Source: Ruminococcus sp. Phil11
Lineage (GTDB): Bacteria > Bacillota > Clostridia > Oscillospirales > Ruminococcaceae
Length of the DNA: 64,000 bases
Direction: 5' to 3'
Assembly (NCBI GenBank): GCA_001940925.1
Contig: MSGZ01000011.1
Span: 1 to 64,000, forward strand
Part shown: positions 52,313 through 61,203 of the stretch, in pieces
How positions within the stretch are numbered: position 1 is the stretch's first letter
Layout: the number at the start of each line of letters is the position of its first letter
Position numbers and translations under genes: made by a program
The notes under the pieces: model-generated
The model's database searches: none
What the model was told of the DNA's origin: nothing
The model's input: the letters and a program-made list of their open reading frames with translations, nothing else

Positions 52313-52658
52313 TGGTGGAGGCGGCGGGAATTGAACCCGCGTCCGAAAGCCGATCCATACAGTCTTCTACGAGCGTAGTTTATCTTTTGCATTCCCTTTC
52401 CGCAGCGCCGGTAAACAGGCTATACGGATCGGTAGCGCATTGTGCGACTGCCGCCTATGCGCATGAGCGGCAGACGTTCACCGCGTCATGACGCCAGACA
52501 CCGGTTACGCGGTACTCGCCGGGCTGACGGAGGCCTTAAGCGGCCATCAAAACGGAATCGTTGTTCTCGTTTAAATTTATAAGGTTGCACATTTTACGGG
52601 TTATGCGCCCGGCTCGCAAACGATACTTCCCAGCCCCCGTCGAAACCTTTACGCCCCC
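52313..52658 (-). ncRNA. ssrA: tmRNA (transfer-messenger RNA)
   Basis: The 346-nt minus-strand RNA rescues stalled ribosomes. Its ends form an alanine acceptor stem GGGGGCG/CGCCTCC with the G3:U70 pair and encoded CCA, and the 3' end has a TTCAATTCC T-loop. The tag frame ends NENNDSVLMAA followed by TAA, with resume codon probably a few codons upstream. The 5' region GGTTTCGACGGGG is conserved in tmRNAs. smpB lies 1.2 kb upstream. Confidence 0.93.
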
Positions 52659-52686
52659 ATTGAACGGGAACAGAGCCGTCTGTTAT

Positions 52687-52715
52687 ATTATATCGTATCT
52701 GCTGCGGTTTGTCAA
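52687..52715 (-). promoter_or_regulatory. Consensus promoter of ssrA
   Basis: On the minus strand TTGACA (52715-52710), 17 bp, TATAAT (52692-52687), 29 bp before the tmRNA 5' end. Confidence 0.85.
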
Positions 52716-52724
52716 GCCGCTTTT

Positions 52725-53837
52725 TCAGAGCAGCAGGATCTCCTGCCGTCCTGCATCGACCCGGACCGCCGCGCCGTAAGGCAGGATCGCTCTCGGTGCC
52801 GCGTGTCCGAAATTGACATTATAAAGAACCGGAAGCTCCGGACGGTCCACGGTCTCAAGCCAGACCGCCTTGTATTCCTCGTACCAGCGCTCATTCAGCG
52901 GTTTGCCGATAATGATCCCGCTGATTGCCGCAAAGACGCCGGCATCCTTCAGTGCCTGCAGGATCACGCGCAGACGCTCCGGCTCCGGAGTTTCTTCGCT
53001 GGTCTCCGCAAACAGAATTTTGCCGCGCCATTCTCCGGCAGACGGAAAAATATCAAATCTGGCAGTGACCGCACCTTGCTCCAGGAAGCAGCCGGCATCC
53101 TGCAGTCCGGCCCGCGCAAACTTTTCTGCATAGATCTCAGCGCAGTCAGACAGCAGCATTTCGCCGAGGCTCTCGATACAGCCGCCGAGCAGTTCGCCTT
53201 CAAAGACCGGATCGCCCTGCAGCAGCTCATAGCCGTGTGTCTCCGGATGTGAGACACGTTCCGTGCCGAGTGCATCCGCCGAAAAATCGGTGCGCTCCTC
53301 ATACCAGACCGGCGACGGCGTGATCTTCCGTCCGTGATACGAAGAAAAGCAGCTCTCAAACTGTGCACGGGAATAGGGGAGCATCTCATCGGAAAGCTCC
53401 GCCAGATCGGGCAGAAGTGCCTGACCGTAAAAGGTCTGCAGCCCCAGCCGGTAAAGCATCAGGTGATTGTTTGTCGTATCGGAATAGCCCAGAAAGAACT
53501 TCGGGTGTTCCTTTACCGCGCGGATAAATTCAGCATCCTCCATCAGATACGGAAAGGTGCGGAACGTATCTATGCCGCCGATCGCAGTGATGATGCCGCG
53601 GATGCTGTCATCCAGAAACGCAGCTTTCAGATCGGCTGCACGGAGCTCCGGATGATCCCACAGCACAGCTGAACCGGCAAGCGCATGTTCCGTATAGACC
53701 GGCTCCAGACCGAAAGCACGCAGCCTGCGTTCGGCAAGCTCTTTTTCGTGCGCACACCACGGTTCACCCAGAATCCCGTTTGACAGGCTGATGACAGCTA
53801 CACGGTCACCTTTTTTCAGCGGCTCCGGACAGATCAC
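52725..53837 (-). CDS. S66-family peptidase (LD-carboxypeptidase/MccF-like)
   Basis: The 370-aa enzyme has the S66 Ser-Glu-His layout. It shows RVAVISLSNGI at the N-terminus, FFLGYSDTTNNH with catalytic Ser about residue 119, FEGELLGGCIESL with the Glu and NVNFGHAAPRAILPYG with the His. It may trim murein tetrapeptides (LdcA) or inactivate microcin-like peptides (MccF); the sequence cannot decide, but the long middle loop is MccF-like. I chose GTG at 53837 behind AAGGAG; the longer ATG form would run through the smpB stop region. Confidence 0.8.
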   Translation of the reverse strand: MICPEPLKKGDRVAVISLSNGILGEPWCAHEKELAERRLRAFGLEPVYTEHALAGSAVLWDHPELRAADLKAAFLDDSIRGIITAIGGIDTFRTFPYLMEDAEFIRAVKEHPKFFLGYSDTTNNHLMLYRLGLQTFYGQALLPDLAELSDEMLPYSRAQFESCFSSYHGRKITPSPVWYEERTDFSADALGTERVSHPETHGYELLQGDPVFEGELLGGCIESLGEMLLSDCAEIYAEKFARAGLQDAGCFLEQGAVTARFDIFPSAGEWRGKILFAETSEETPEPERLRVILQALKDAGVFAAISGIIIGKPLNERWYEEYKAVWLETVDRPELPVLYNVNFGHAAPRAILPYGAAVRVDAGRQEILLL

Positions 53838-53853
53838 GGCGAACTCCTTTCGG

Positions 53854-54318
53854 TTACTGATTTCTTGATTTGACTGCGCGGTCAATATCGCGGTTCGCGG
53901 ACTTGATCGCGGCATCCTCGCGCTTGTCGTAGAGCTTTTTGCCCTTGCAAAGCCCGAGCTGCACCTTCACTCTGCCGTCCTTGAAATACAGCGAGAGCGG
54001 GATCAGCGTCAGCCCCTGCGTTTTCAGCGTGCCGAACAGCTTTAGGATCTCGCGCTTATGCATGAGAAGCTGCCGCACTCTGCGGGGATCCTTATTGAAC
54101 ACATTGCCCTTTTCATAAGCGGAAACATGCATGTCCCGCAGCAGAAGCTGCCCGTCCTCGATCGAACACCAGCTGTCCTTCAGATTGACATTGCCGTTCC
54201 GGATGGACTTGACCTCTGTGCCGACAAGCGCAATGCCTGCTTCGTATGTTTCCAGCACAAAATAGTCGTGTCTGGCCTTGCGGTTTTCTGCAATTTGTTT
54301 GATGCCTGTCTGCTTCAC
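53854..54318 (-). CDS. smpB: tmRNA-binding protein SmpB
   Basis: The 154-aa protein binds tmRNA and guides it to stalled ribosomes. It has the family signatures [19 protein letters not shown]-type start, [25 protein letters not shown]-like [42 protein letters not shown] (in parts) and the basic C-terminal tail. The start is GTG, 6 bp after AGGAGGG. ssrA lies just downstream of the S66 gene on the same strand. Confidence 0.95.
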   Translation of the reverse strand: MKQTGIKQIAENRKARHDYFVLETYEAGIALVGTEVKSIRNGNVNLKDSWCSIEDGQLLLRDMHVSAYEKGNVFNKDPRRVRQLLMHKREILKLFGTLKTQGLTLIPLSLYFKDGRVKVQLGLCKGKKLYDKREDAAIKSANRDIDRAVKSRNQ

Positions 54319-54344
54319 AGCCAGCCCTCCTTTCGCAGTACCTC

Positions 54345-54373
54345 ATTATAACACGGTTTTGCGGGAAAGTCAA
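54345..54373 (-). promoter_or_regulatory. Promoter of smpB
   Basis: On the minus strand TTGACT (54373-54368), 17 bp, TATAAT (54350-54345), 27 bp before the start codon. Confidence 0.75.
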
Positions 54374-54419
54374 GTTACAAAGCCGTATCATTTCCGCGAA
54401 TGCTGCCGATCTGTGACGA

Positions 54420-54448
54420 TTGACTTTCCGTGCTGTTTGTGATAGAAT
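54420..54448 (+). promoter_or_regulatory. Promoter of the PflX-like gene
   Basis: TTGACT (54420-54425), 17 bp, TAGAAT (54443-54448), 36 bp before the start codon. Confidence 0.6.
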
Positions 54449-54484
54449 AAGCATGAATCAATCTGTCAGTCAGGAGGCGGGGAT

Positions 54485-55396
54485 ATGCAGCGCAAATGTA
54501 TGGACTGTCCGCGCAGATGCGGCATCAGCAGAACGGAACACCGCGGATACTGCGGTGAGACCGGAACGCTCCGCATCGCAAGAGCCGCGCCGCATTACTG
54601 GGAGGAGCCGCCGATCAGCGGAGAGAAAGGCTCCGGCACGGTCTTTTTCAGCGGATGCAGCCTGCGCTGCATCTTCTGCCAGAATCATGAGATCGCAGTC
54701 TCGCATATCGGTTACAGCGTCACGCCGAAGGAGCTGCTCCGCATCTTTTCTGATCTGGAGCAGCAGGGCGTGCACAATATCAATCTGGTCACGGCGAGCC
54801 ACTTTACGGCACAGCTTGTCCCGGTGCTCCGGCAGGCAAAAGCGAACGGCCTGCGCATTCCGTTTGTCTGGAACAGCAGCGGCTACGAGCTGCCGGAAAC
54901 GCTCCGTCTGCTGGACGGTCTGATCGACATTTACCTGCCGGATTTCAAATATCTGAATCCGGAGACTGCAAAGGCTTATTCCAATGCACCGGATTATCCG
55001 GAAACCGCAAAGGCAGCGCTTGCGGAAATGGTACGCCAGTGCGGTGCGCCGCAAATTGATCCGGAAACAGGCCTGATGACGCGCGGCGTACAGGTGCGGC
55101 ATCTGGTGCTGCCCGGTCATGCACAGGAATCGCGGCAGGTGCTCTGGTATCTGTATCAGACCTACGGAAACGGCATCGGGTACAGCATCATGAACCAGTA
55201 CACGCCGATGCCGCAGATGAAGGATCACCCGCTGCTGTCGCGCAGGGTCACAGCGCAGGAATATGCAAATGTCGTGCGCTATGCGGAGCAGATCGGTATT
55301 GTGAATGCGTATACGCAGGAGGGGGAGGCGGCTTCTGAATCATTTATTCCGGAATTTCATGCCGAACCGCAGCAAAATCTTACGATTTCGACATAA
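54485..55396 (+). CDS. Radical SAM protein, PflX/COG1313-like
   Basis: The 303-aa protein has an N-terminal Cys set (CMDCPRRCGISR, then GYCGETG) and the radical SAM motif CSLRCIFCQN (near residues 58-67). Later LIDIYLPDFKYL and RHLVLPGHAQES are typical of the PflX group. These resemble glycyl-radical activases, but no glycyl-radical enzyme gene is near, so the partner is unknown. The start has an AGGAGGCGGGG site. Confidence 0.85.
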   Translation: MQRKCMDCPRRCGISRTEHRGYCGETGTLRIARAAPHYWEEPPISGEKGSGTVFFSGCSLRCIFCQNHEIAVSHIGYSVTPKELLRIFSDLEQQGVHNINLVTASHFTAQLVPVLRQAKANGLRIPFVWNSSGYELPETLRLLDGLIDIYLPDFKYLNPETAKAYSNAPDYPETAKAALAEMVRQCGAPQIDPETGLMTRGVQVRHLVLPGHAQESRQVLWYLYQTYGNGIGYSIMNQYTPMPQMKDHPLLSRRVTAQEYANVVRYAEQIGIVNAYTQEGEAASESFIPEFHAEPQQNLTIST

Positions 55397-55410
55397 AGCG
55401 GGGCAGAGCC

Positions 55411-55439
55411 TTGCATTCTGTGCCCGATTGTGATATAAT
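55411..55439 (+). promoter_or_regulatory. Promoter of the malic enzyme gene
   Basis: TTGCAT (55411-55416), 17 bp, TATAAT (55434-55439), 46 bp before the start. Confidence 0.65.
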
Positions 55440-55485
55440 GAGACGGTAAACCGCAATCTATATCTGTACAAAGGAGTCTGTTCAC

Positions 55486-56670
55486 ATGGATATTATGGAA
55501 AAGGCACTTGCCGCACATCAGGAATGGGGCGGCAAGCTCGACATTCGCTCCAAGGTCGCGATCAAGGACAAGGATGCACTTTCGGTCGCATATACGCCGG
55601 GCGTTGCGCGTCCCTGCCTGGAGATCCAGAAGAACCCGTCGCTTTCCTACGACCTGACCGGCAGAGCAAATCTGGTCGCGGTCATCACGGACGGCACCGC
55701 GGTGCTCGGTCTCGGCGATATCGGGCCGCTCGCAGCGATGCCGGTCATGGAGGGCAAATGCGCCCTGTTCTCGGAATTCGGCGGCGTGCAGGCGATCCCG
55801 CTCTGCGTCGATTCCAAGGATCCGGAGGAATTCTGCAGGACAGTTGCCCTGATCGCAGGCAGCTTCGGCGGCATCAACCTCGAGGATATCTCCGCACCGC
55901 GCTGCTTTGAGATCGAGCGCAAGCTGAAAACCATGGTCGATATTCCGGTATTCCACGATGACCAGCACGGCACAGCTGTTGTCGCATCGGCAGCGATCAT
56001 GAATGCATCGAAGCTGGCCGGAAAGGAACTCAGCAATCTGAAGGTAGTAATCAACGGCGCAGGCGCAGCAGGCGTTGCAATCGCGGAAATGCTGCTTTCA
56101 ATCGGCGTGCAGGATATTCTGATGCTCAACTCCAAGGGCATCGTCTGCGAGGGCGACAAGCTGTCCTCCGAGGCACTGACCTCTCTGTCCATGCGTACCA
56201 ATAAGCAGAAGATTCACGGCGGTCTTGCCGATGCCATGAAGGGTGCAGACGTATTTATCGGCGTTTCCAAGCCGAATCTTGTCACGCCGGACATGGTCAA
56301 ATCCATGAACGACAAGCCGTTCATCTTCGCAATGGCGAACCCGACGCCGGAGATCATGCCCGACCTTGCAAAGGAAGCAGGCGCATTTGTCGTCGGCACC
56401 GGCCGAAGCGATTTCCCGAACCAGATCAACAATGTTCTGGCTTTCCCCGGTATCTTCAAGGGCGCACTTTCTGTCCGCGCATCGGATATCACCGAGGGCA
56501 TGAAGCACGCAGCCGCGAAGGCAATTGCCGGCTGTGTTTCCGAGAAGGAGCTCTCTCCGGAATGCGTCATTCCGAATCCGTTTGATCCGCATGTCGCACA
56601 GGCTGTTGCAGAGGCTGTTGCAGAGGCGGCAATCAGGGACGGCGTTGCGCGTATCTGCTCTGAAAAATGA
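55486..56670 (+). CDS. Malic enzyme (oxaloacetate-decarboxylating malate dehydrogenase)
   Basis: The 394-aa enzyme converts malate to pyruvate and CO2 with NAD(P)+. It is the short bacterial form: SVAYTPGVARPCLEI, GLGDIGPLAAMPVMEGK, metal-binding VFHDDQHGTAVV near 155, the GAGAAGVAIAEML dinucleotide loop near 187, ANPTPEIMPD and FVVGTGRSDFPNQINNVLAFPG (in parts). AAAGGAG precedes the start. It overlaps the YdcF-like gene by 4 bp. Cofactor preference is not decided by sequence here. Confidence 0.93.
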   Translation: MDIMEKALAAHQEWGGKLDIRSKVAIKDKDALSVAYTPGVARPCLEIQKNPSLSYDLTGRANLVAVITDGTAVLGLGDIGPLAAMPVMEGKCALFSEFGGVQAIPLCVDSKDPEEFCRTVALIAGSFGGINLEDISAPRCFEIERKLKTMVDIPVFHDDQHGTAVVASAAIMNASKLAGKELSNLKVVINGAGAAGVAIAEMLLSIGVQDILMLNSKGIVCEGDKLSSEALTSLSMRTNKQKIHGGLADAMKGADVFIGVSKPNLVTPDMVKSMNDKPFIFAMANPTPEIMPDLAKEAGAFVVGTGRSDFPNQINNVLAFPGIFKGALSVRASDITEGMKHAAAKAIAGCVSEKELSPECVIPNPFDPHVAQAVAEAVAEAAIRDGVARICSEK

Positions 56671-57485
56671 TGATGCCGAAACTTATGCAGTCTGCCGCGG
56701 CAGCAAACGGTTCACACCGTCTTCTGACAGCGGTACTCCTGCTGCTGTCGGCTGCGGGAATCGTCCTGTTTACGATTCCGTTCTTTGTGCATATCAAGAA
56801 TATCGGCAATCTGTTCGGGCTGGCATGTTCCGTCCTGCTGTTTGCGGGTACACTGTTCCGAAAACAGCTCGGCGGACTTTTCAGCCAGATCCGGGAATAC
56901 CGCGCAGGGAGAACCGTGCTTCGCATACTCGGTGTTCTGGTATTACTCGGTTTACTGTATTGTCTTGTCATGAGCTGCATCATGCTCCATGCCGCGCATA
57001 AAAAGCCCGGTCAGAAGCCGCAGGCGGTGATCGTCCTCGGCTGCAAGGTACGCGGCACGGTACCGAGCCGGATGCTCTCCCGCAGAATCCGTGCTGCGTA
57101 TGAAAAGCTCAGTGCCGACCCGGCTCTTGTTGCGGTCGTATCCGGCGGCAAAGGCGACAATGAGGACATCTCCGAGGCACAGTGCATGTACAATGAGCTG
57201 ACAAGGCTCGGCATTTCCGCCGACCGCATCCTGATGGAGGATCAGTCCACATCCACTTCGGAGAACCTGCGCTTTTCCAAAAAGCTGATCAATGAAAACG
57301 GCATCACAGGGCCGCTTTACATCGCAACGGACGGCTATCACGAACTGCGCGCACAGATCCTTGCGAAAAAGGAAGGTCTGCCGGAATGCGTCCCCGCGGC
57401 TGCGTATACCTCATGGTATCTGCTGCCGACCTACTGGGTGCGCGAATGGTTCGGGCTCGCACATGCTTTTGTATTCGGAAACTGA
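56667..57485 (+). CDS. YdcF/SanA-like DUF218 membrane protein
   Basis: The 272-aa protein has three N-terminal membrane segments (about 20-40, 48-65, 85-112) and a DUF218 domain (about 118-260): AVIVLGCKV, SRMLSRRIRAAYE, VVSGGKGDNEDISEA, EDQSTSTSENLRFSK and IATDGYHELRAQILA. Members are linked to cell-envelope integrity and vancomycin tolerance in enterics (SanA) but the chemistry is not firm. It overlaps the malic enzyme stop by 4 bp, a co-translation layout with no clear functional link. Confidence 0.85.
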   Translation: MMMPKLMQSAAAANGSHRLLTAVLLLLSAAGIVLFTIPFFVHIKNIGNLFGLACSVLLFAGTLFRKQLGGLFSQIREYRAGRTVLRILGVLVLLGLLYCLVMSCIMLHAAHKKPGQKPQAVIVLGCKVRGTVPSRMLSRRIRAAYEKLSADPALVAVVSGGKGDNEDISEAQCMYNELTRLGISADRILMEDQSTSTSENLRFSKKLINENGITGPLYIATDGYHELRAQILAKKEGLPECVPAAAYTSWYLLPTYWVREWFGLAHAFVFGN

Positions 57486-57564
57486 ATCGGACGGCGGCTG
57501 TTTTTGCAGCTGCCGTCTTTGTTTTCAGCTGAAAAAGGATGTTCAAAAAAAGTTTGTGAAAATA

Positions 57565-57593
57565 TTGACAAACTTCTGAAAATCGGTTATAAT
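57565..57593 (+). promoter_or_regulatory. Consensus promoter of ddh
   Basis: TTGACA (57565-57570), 17 bp, TATAAT (57588-57593), 40 bp before the start. Confidence 0.85.
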
Positions 57594-57633
57594 AGGAAAT
57601 GTAATTTTTTTGTTTACCAAGGAGGGCTTTCCT

Positions 57634-58623
57634 ATGAGTCAGATTCGTATCGGCATTGTCGGCTACGGCAATCTCGGCAAGGGCGTTGAGCTCGCAATCC
57701 GCAGCAATCCGGATATGAAGCTTGCATTTGTTGCGACCCGCCGTGCACCGGAAACCGTTTCGATCAAAACTGAAAATGTACCGGTTTATCAGTACAGCGA
57801 CCTTGCTGCACACAAGGATGAGGCCGATGTCGTTGTCGTCTGCGGCGGTTCCGCGACCGATCTGCCGGTTCAGACGCCGGAGCTCGCAAAGCTGTTCAAT
57901 GTCATTGACAGCTTTGATACACACGCACGCATTCCGGAGCATTTTGCCAATGTCGATGCGGCTGCAAAGGAAACCGGCCATGTTGCAATGATCTCCGTCG
58001 GCTGGGATCCGGGCATGTTCTCGCTGGCCAGACTGTACGGCAACTGCATCCTGCCGGACGGCAAGGATTACACGTTCTGGGGCAAGGGCGTTTCACAGGG
58101 GCATTCCGATGCGATCCGCCGAGTTGACGGCGTGCAGGACGGCAAGCAGTATACCGTTCCGGTTGCGGCTGCCATGGAGGCAGTCCGCCGCGGTGAACAG
58201 CCGGATCTGACGACCAGACAAAAGCATACCCGTGAGTGCTATGTCGTCGCAAAAACGGGAGCCGACCGCGCTAAGATCGAGCAGGATATCAAGTCCATGC
58301 CGAACTATTTTGCGGACTATGATACAACCGTCCATTTTGTTTCGCAGGAGGAGCTGAACCGCGATCATGCAGGCATTCCGCACGGCGGATTCGTCATGCG
58401 CAGCGGTGTAAGCGGCGAAAACGGTGAACACAAGCATCTGATCGAATACAGCCTCAAGCTTGATTCCAATCCCGAGTTCACAACGAATGTTCTGGTCGCA
58501 TTTGCGCGCGCAGTCGCACGCTTTGCAAAGGAACAGAGCTTTGGCTGCAAAACTGTTTTCGACGTTCCGCCTGCATATCTTTCGCCGCTTGACGGCAGTG
58601 TTCTTCGTGCAAAGATGCTTTGA
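57634..58623 (+). CDS. ddh: meso-Diaminopimelate dehydrogenase
   Basis: The 329-aa NADPH enzyme makes meso-diaminopimelate from tetrahydrodipicolinate in one step, supplying lysine and peptidoglycan. It has the Rossmann GYGNLGKG (residues 9-16), RRAPETV, VCGGSATDLP, SFDTHARIPEHF, SVGWDPGMFSLARLY and FWGKGVSQGHSDAIRR signatures of the family. The ATG at 57634 lies after AAGGAGGG. The gene stands alone with its own perfect promoter. Confidence 0.95.
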   Translation: MSQIRIGIVGYGNLGKGVELAIRSNPDMKLAFVATRRAPETVSIKTENVPVYQYSDLAAHKDEADVVVVCGGSATDLPVQTPELAKLFNVIDSFDTHARIPEHFANVDAAAKETGHVAMISVGWDPGMFSLARLYGNCILPDGKDYTFWGKGVSQGHSDAIRRVDGVQDGKQYTVPVAAAMEAVRRGEQPDLTTRQKHTRECYVVAKTGADRAKIEQDIKSMPNYFADYDTTVHFVSQEELNRDHAGIPHGGFVMRSGVSGENGEHKHLIEYSLKLDSNPEFTTNVLVAFARAVARFAKEQSFGCKTVFDVPPAYLSPLDGSVLRAKML

Positions 58624-58710
58624 TCCAAAATGTCTATATGTAAAATTCGCCAAGATTTGACGGGCATTCGACGCTTTTCTGATTGAAAAATCCGAATTAT
58701 CATTTTCGAT

Positions 58711-58739
58711 TTGACAATCACGTATTTTCGTTATATAAT
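58711..58739 (+). promoter_or_regulatory. Consensus promoter of the HU gene
   Basis: TTGACA (58711-58716), 17 bp, TATAAT (58734-58739), 34 bp before the start. Confidence 0.85.
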
Positions 58740-58773
58740 ACATATAGACTTTATTTTTAGGAGGATCTCTCAC

Positions 58774-59055
58774 ATGAAGAAGAACGATCTTGTTGCTGCA
58801 ATCGCAGCAAAGGAAAACTGCCCGAAGAAGGAAGCCGACAAGGCTCTGAATCTTGTTCTGGATGCAATCACCGATGCTCTGATCAAGGGCGAGAAGGTGT
58901 CCATCACCGGTTTCGGTACCTTTGAAGTTCACGAGCGTCCGGCAAGACAGTGCAAGAACCCGCGCACCGGCGAGATCATGACCACCAAGCCGTGCAAGGC
59001 TCTCGCATTCAAGGCCGGCAAGACTCTGAAGGACGCAGTGAATCCGGAAAAGTAA
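58774..59055 (+). CDS. HU-family DNA-binding protein
   Basis: The 93-aa nucleoid protein bends and compacts DNA. It has the HU fold: KKNDLVAAIAAKENCPKKEAD helices, the GFGTFEVHERPARQCKNPRTGE beta-arm with its Pro tip read in parts, and the KAGKTLKDAVN end. AGGAGGATC precedes the start. It is the first gene of a strong transcription unit with the DUF6465-like gene. Confidence 0.95.
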   Translation: MKKNDLVAAIAAKENCPKKEADKALNLVLDAITDALIKGEKVSITGFGTFEVHERPARQCKNPRTGEIMTTKPCKALAFKAGKTLKDAVNPEK

Positions 59056-59086
59056 TTTCTGAATCATGGCAGAGGAGGGTATAATC

Positions 59087-59503
59087 ATGCCGAGAGCAAA
59101 GAAAGACGCTGCTGCAGAAGCAGTTGAAAAGGTAAAGGCTGTCGCAGAGGACGCCAAGGCGACCGTCAAGGCTGCTGCGGAATCCGTTGCGGATAAGGCT
59201 GAAATCGTTGTGGAAAAGGCAAAGACCGCAAAAACAGCCCGTGCTGCTAAGAAAACCGAGGAGAAAGCTGCAAAGGCTTCCCGCCCGAAGAAAACACCGC
59301 AGGTCGAGACAAAGGTCGTCATTGAGCTGCCTTCCGTTTCGGAATCCGCTGATTCCCTGGTTGCGCGTGCAAAGGCCGACTGGACTGCGAAGGGCAACTC
59401 CCTTGATGATATGAAGCAGCTGACGCTGTATATCAATGCCGTTGAGGGTATGGTTTATTATGTGGTCAATGATGATTACCTCTCCGGCAATTTTGCGATC
59501 TGA
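59087..59503 (+). CDS. Ala/Lys-rich protein with DUF6465-like C-terminus
   Basis: The 138-aa protein has an N-terminal region (about 1-75) made of Ala/Lys/Val/Glu repeats like histone H1 tails or long amphipathic helices. The C-terminal domain of about 55 residues (DSLVARAKADWTAKGNSLDDMKQL, split, then YINAVEGMVYYVVN) resembles DUF6465. Co-transcription with HU suggests a nucleoid-linked role (inference). The ATG at 59087 follows GAGGAGGG. Confidence 0.7.
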   Translation: MPRAKKDAAAEAVEKVKAVAEDAKATVKAAAESVADKAEIVVEKAKTAKTARAAKKTEEKAAKASRPKKTPQVETKVVIELPSVSESADSLVARAKADWTAKGNSLDDMKQLTLYINAVEGMVYYVVNDDYLSGNFAI

Positions 59504-59513
59504 ATAAGCAATC

Positions 59514-59546
59514 AAAAAGCGCATCGGTTCGACCGGTGCGCTTTTT
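59514..59546 (+). terminator. Terminator after the HU operon
   Basis: AAAAAGCGCATCGG pairs with CCGGTGCGCTTTTT around a TTCGA loop. Confidence 0.9.
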
Positions 59547-59601
59547 GCATATTCCTGCGTTTTCCGCGCATACTCCTTTCAGCTATGAAGGGGGCTTTTT
59601 T

Positions 59602-61203
59602 ATGCGGAATCAGCCGGCACGGCTTTTGTTTCTGGAATCTCTGCTGTTCATTTGCCTGTTTGCGATCGCATTCAGGCTGCACGGCATTTCACGCGGCGGA
59701 CAGGCAGTACAGGCCGGCGTTCGGCAGGGACAGTATCACCTGCATATCCCGCTCTCCGGCGGTGTGATCTACGACAGGCATTTTGCGCCGCTGAATCAGT
59801 CAGAACCGGTGCTGTACGCTGTCGTGAACCCGACACCCGATGCAGTCGCTTCGGTATTCGCAAAGCTGGATGACCGCGCTGCCGTAACAAATGATCTGCA
59901 AAAGCGCAGACCGTTCCTCTGTAAACTGAAGGAACCGGCAGACAGTACAAAGGATCTGATCGTTCTCAACGGCACAGAAAACAAAACCGGGATTCTGCCC
60001 GCACAGCATCTGCTCGGATATATCCAGAACGGAAAAGCTGCTTCAGGTCTGGAAAAGGCTTATGCGCCGTGGCTGGAGACCTGCAGCAGCAGCGCGGATA
60101 TCACCTTTTCAGTCGATGCGAACGGAACCGTGCTGTCCGGTGCGGAAAGCAGCTGCACCGTAACCGGAAAAACGGGCGGCGGCGTTGTCACGACACTGGA
60201 TGCGGACATTCAGCAGATCGCAGAATCGGCATTGGCGAAAGCCGCACCCAATGCGGGCGCTGCGATCGTGCTGGACTGCAATACCGGTACGATCGCAGCC
60301 TGTGCCAGTACGCCGGTCTATGACCCGGATCATCTTGCAGATGCGATCAATCAGCCGGATGCGCCGTTCCTGAACCGCGCACTCTCCGCATACAGCGTCG
60401 GCTCGGTATTCAAGCTTGTGACCGCCGCGAATGCACTGGAACAGGGCTTCACTACGAAGTATCTGTACGACTGCACCGGCGACATCTCGTTTTACGGACA
60501 GCGTTTTCGCTGCCATGACCTGAACGGTCACGGCCTGCTGGATATGCAGGGCGCACTGATCCAGTCCTGCAACCCGTACTTCATTTCCCTGAGCCGGCTG
60601 ATGTCTCCGGCCTCCATGCATGATACTGCCGAAAAGCTCGGCTTCGGTTCCGCTTCGGAGATCGCAAACGGACTGTACAGTGCCGCCGGTTATCTGCCGT
60701 CTGTGCAGGACCTTGAAATTGAAGCGGAACGGGCAAATATGAGCTTCGGGCAGGGAAAGCTGCTCGCGACGCCGCTGCAGATTGCGGCAATGACAGCTTG
60801 CATCGGCAATGACGGCATCTATACGCCGCCGCAGCTGATTGCCGGTCTGACAGCAGACGGTTCACAGCTGATCCCGCAGGAACAGCCGGAATCTGTCCGC
60901 GTCCTTTCGCATCAGACTGCGTTTGAGCTGCGCAGAATGATGACAGCTGTGCTCGAAAAATCGAAAAAGAGCAAGGGCAAGCCGTCCAATGTCCGCGCCG
61001 CGGGAAAGACCTCGACCGCACAGACAGGGCAGTTTGCCCCGGACGGGACGGAATACTGCCACGCATGGATGACCGGCTTTTTTCCGGTCTACCAGCCGCT
61101 GTATGCCGTGACCGTTTTTGTCGAGAACGGCGGCTCCGGCAATGAGAAAGCCGCGCCGCTGTTCCGGGAGATCATCGAACAGATCGTTGAACTGCAGTCA
61201 TAA
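59602..61203 (+). CDS. Class B penicillin-binding protein (transpeptidase)
   Basis: The 533-aa protein has an N-terminal membrane anchor (about 8-28), a short pedestal and a transpeptidase domain (about 205-530). It carries SVFK (active Ser in SVGSVFKLVTAAN), SCN (SCNPYF) and KTS (GKTSTAQTG) motifs. It crosslinks peptidoglycan stems. It is shorter than FtsI or PBP2 and closer in layout to PbpA/SpoVD-like short forms. The ATG at 59602 lies behind AAGGGGG. Its stop overlaps the convergent amidase stop. Confidence 0.88.
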   Translation: MRNQPARLLFLESLLFICLFAIAFRLHGISRGGQAVQAGVRQGQYHLHIPLSGGVIYDRHFAPLNQSEPVLYAVVNPTPDAVASVFAKLDDRAAVTNDLQKRRPFLCKLKEPADSTKDLIVLNGTENKTGILPAQHLLGYIQNGKAASGLEKAYAPWLETCSSSADITFSVDANGTVLSGAESSCTVTGKTGGGVVTTLDADIQQIAESALAKAAPNAGAAIVLDCNTGTIAACASTPVYDPDHLADAINQPDAPFLNRALSAYSVGSVFKLVTAANALEQGFTTKYLYDCTGDISFYGQRFRCHDLNGHGLLDMQGALIQSCNPYFISLSRLMSPASMHDTAEKLGFGSASEIANGLYSAAGYLPSVQDLEIEAERANMSFGQGKLLATPLQIAAMTACIGNDGIYTPPQLIAGLTADGSQLIPQEQPESVRVLSHQTAFELRRMMTAVLEKSKKSKGKPSNVRAAGKTSTAQTGQFAPDGTEYCHAWMTGFFPVYQPLYAVTVFVENGGSGNEKAAPLFREIIEQIVELQS

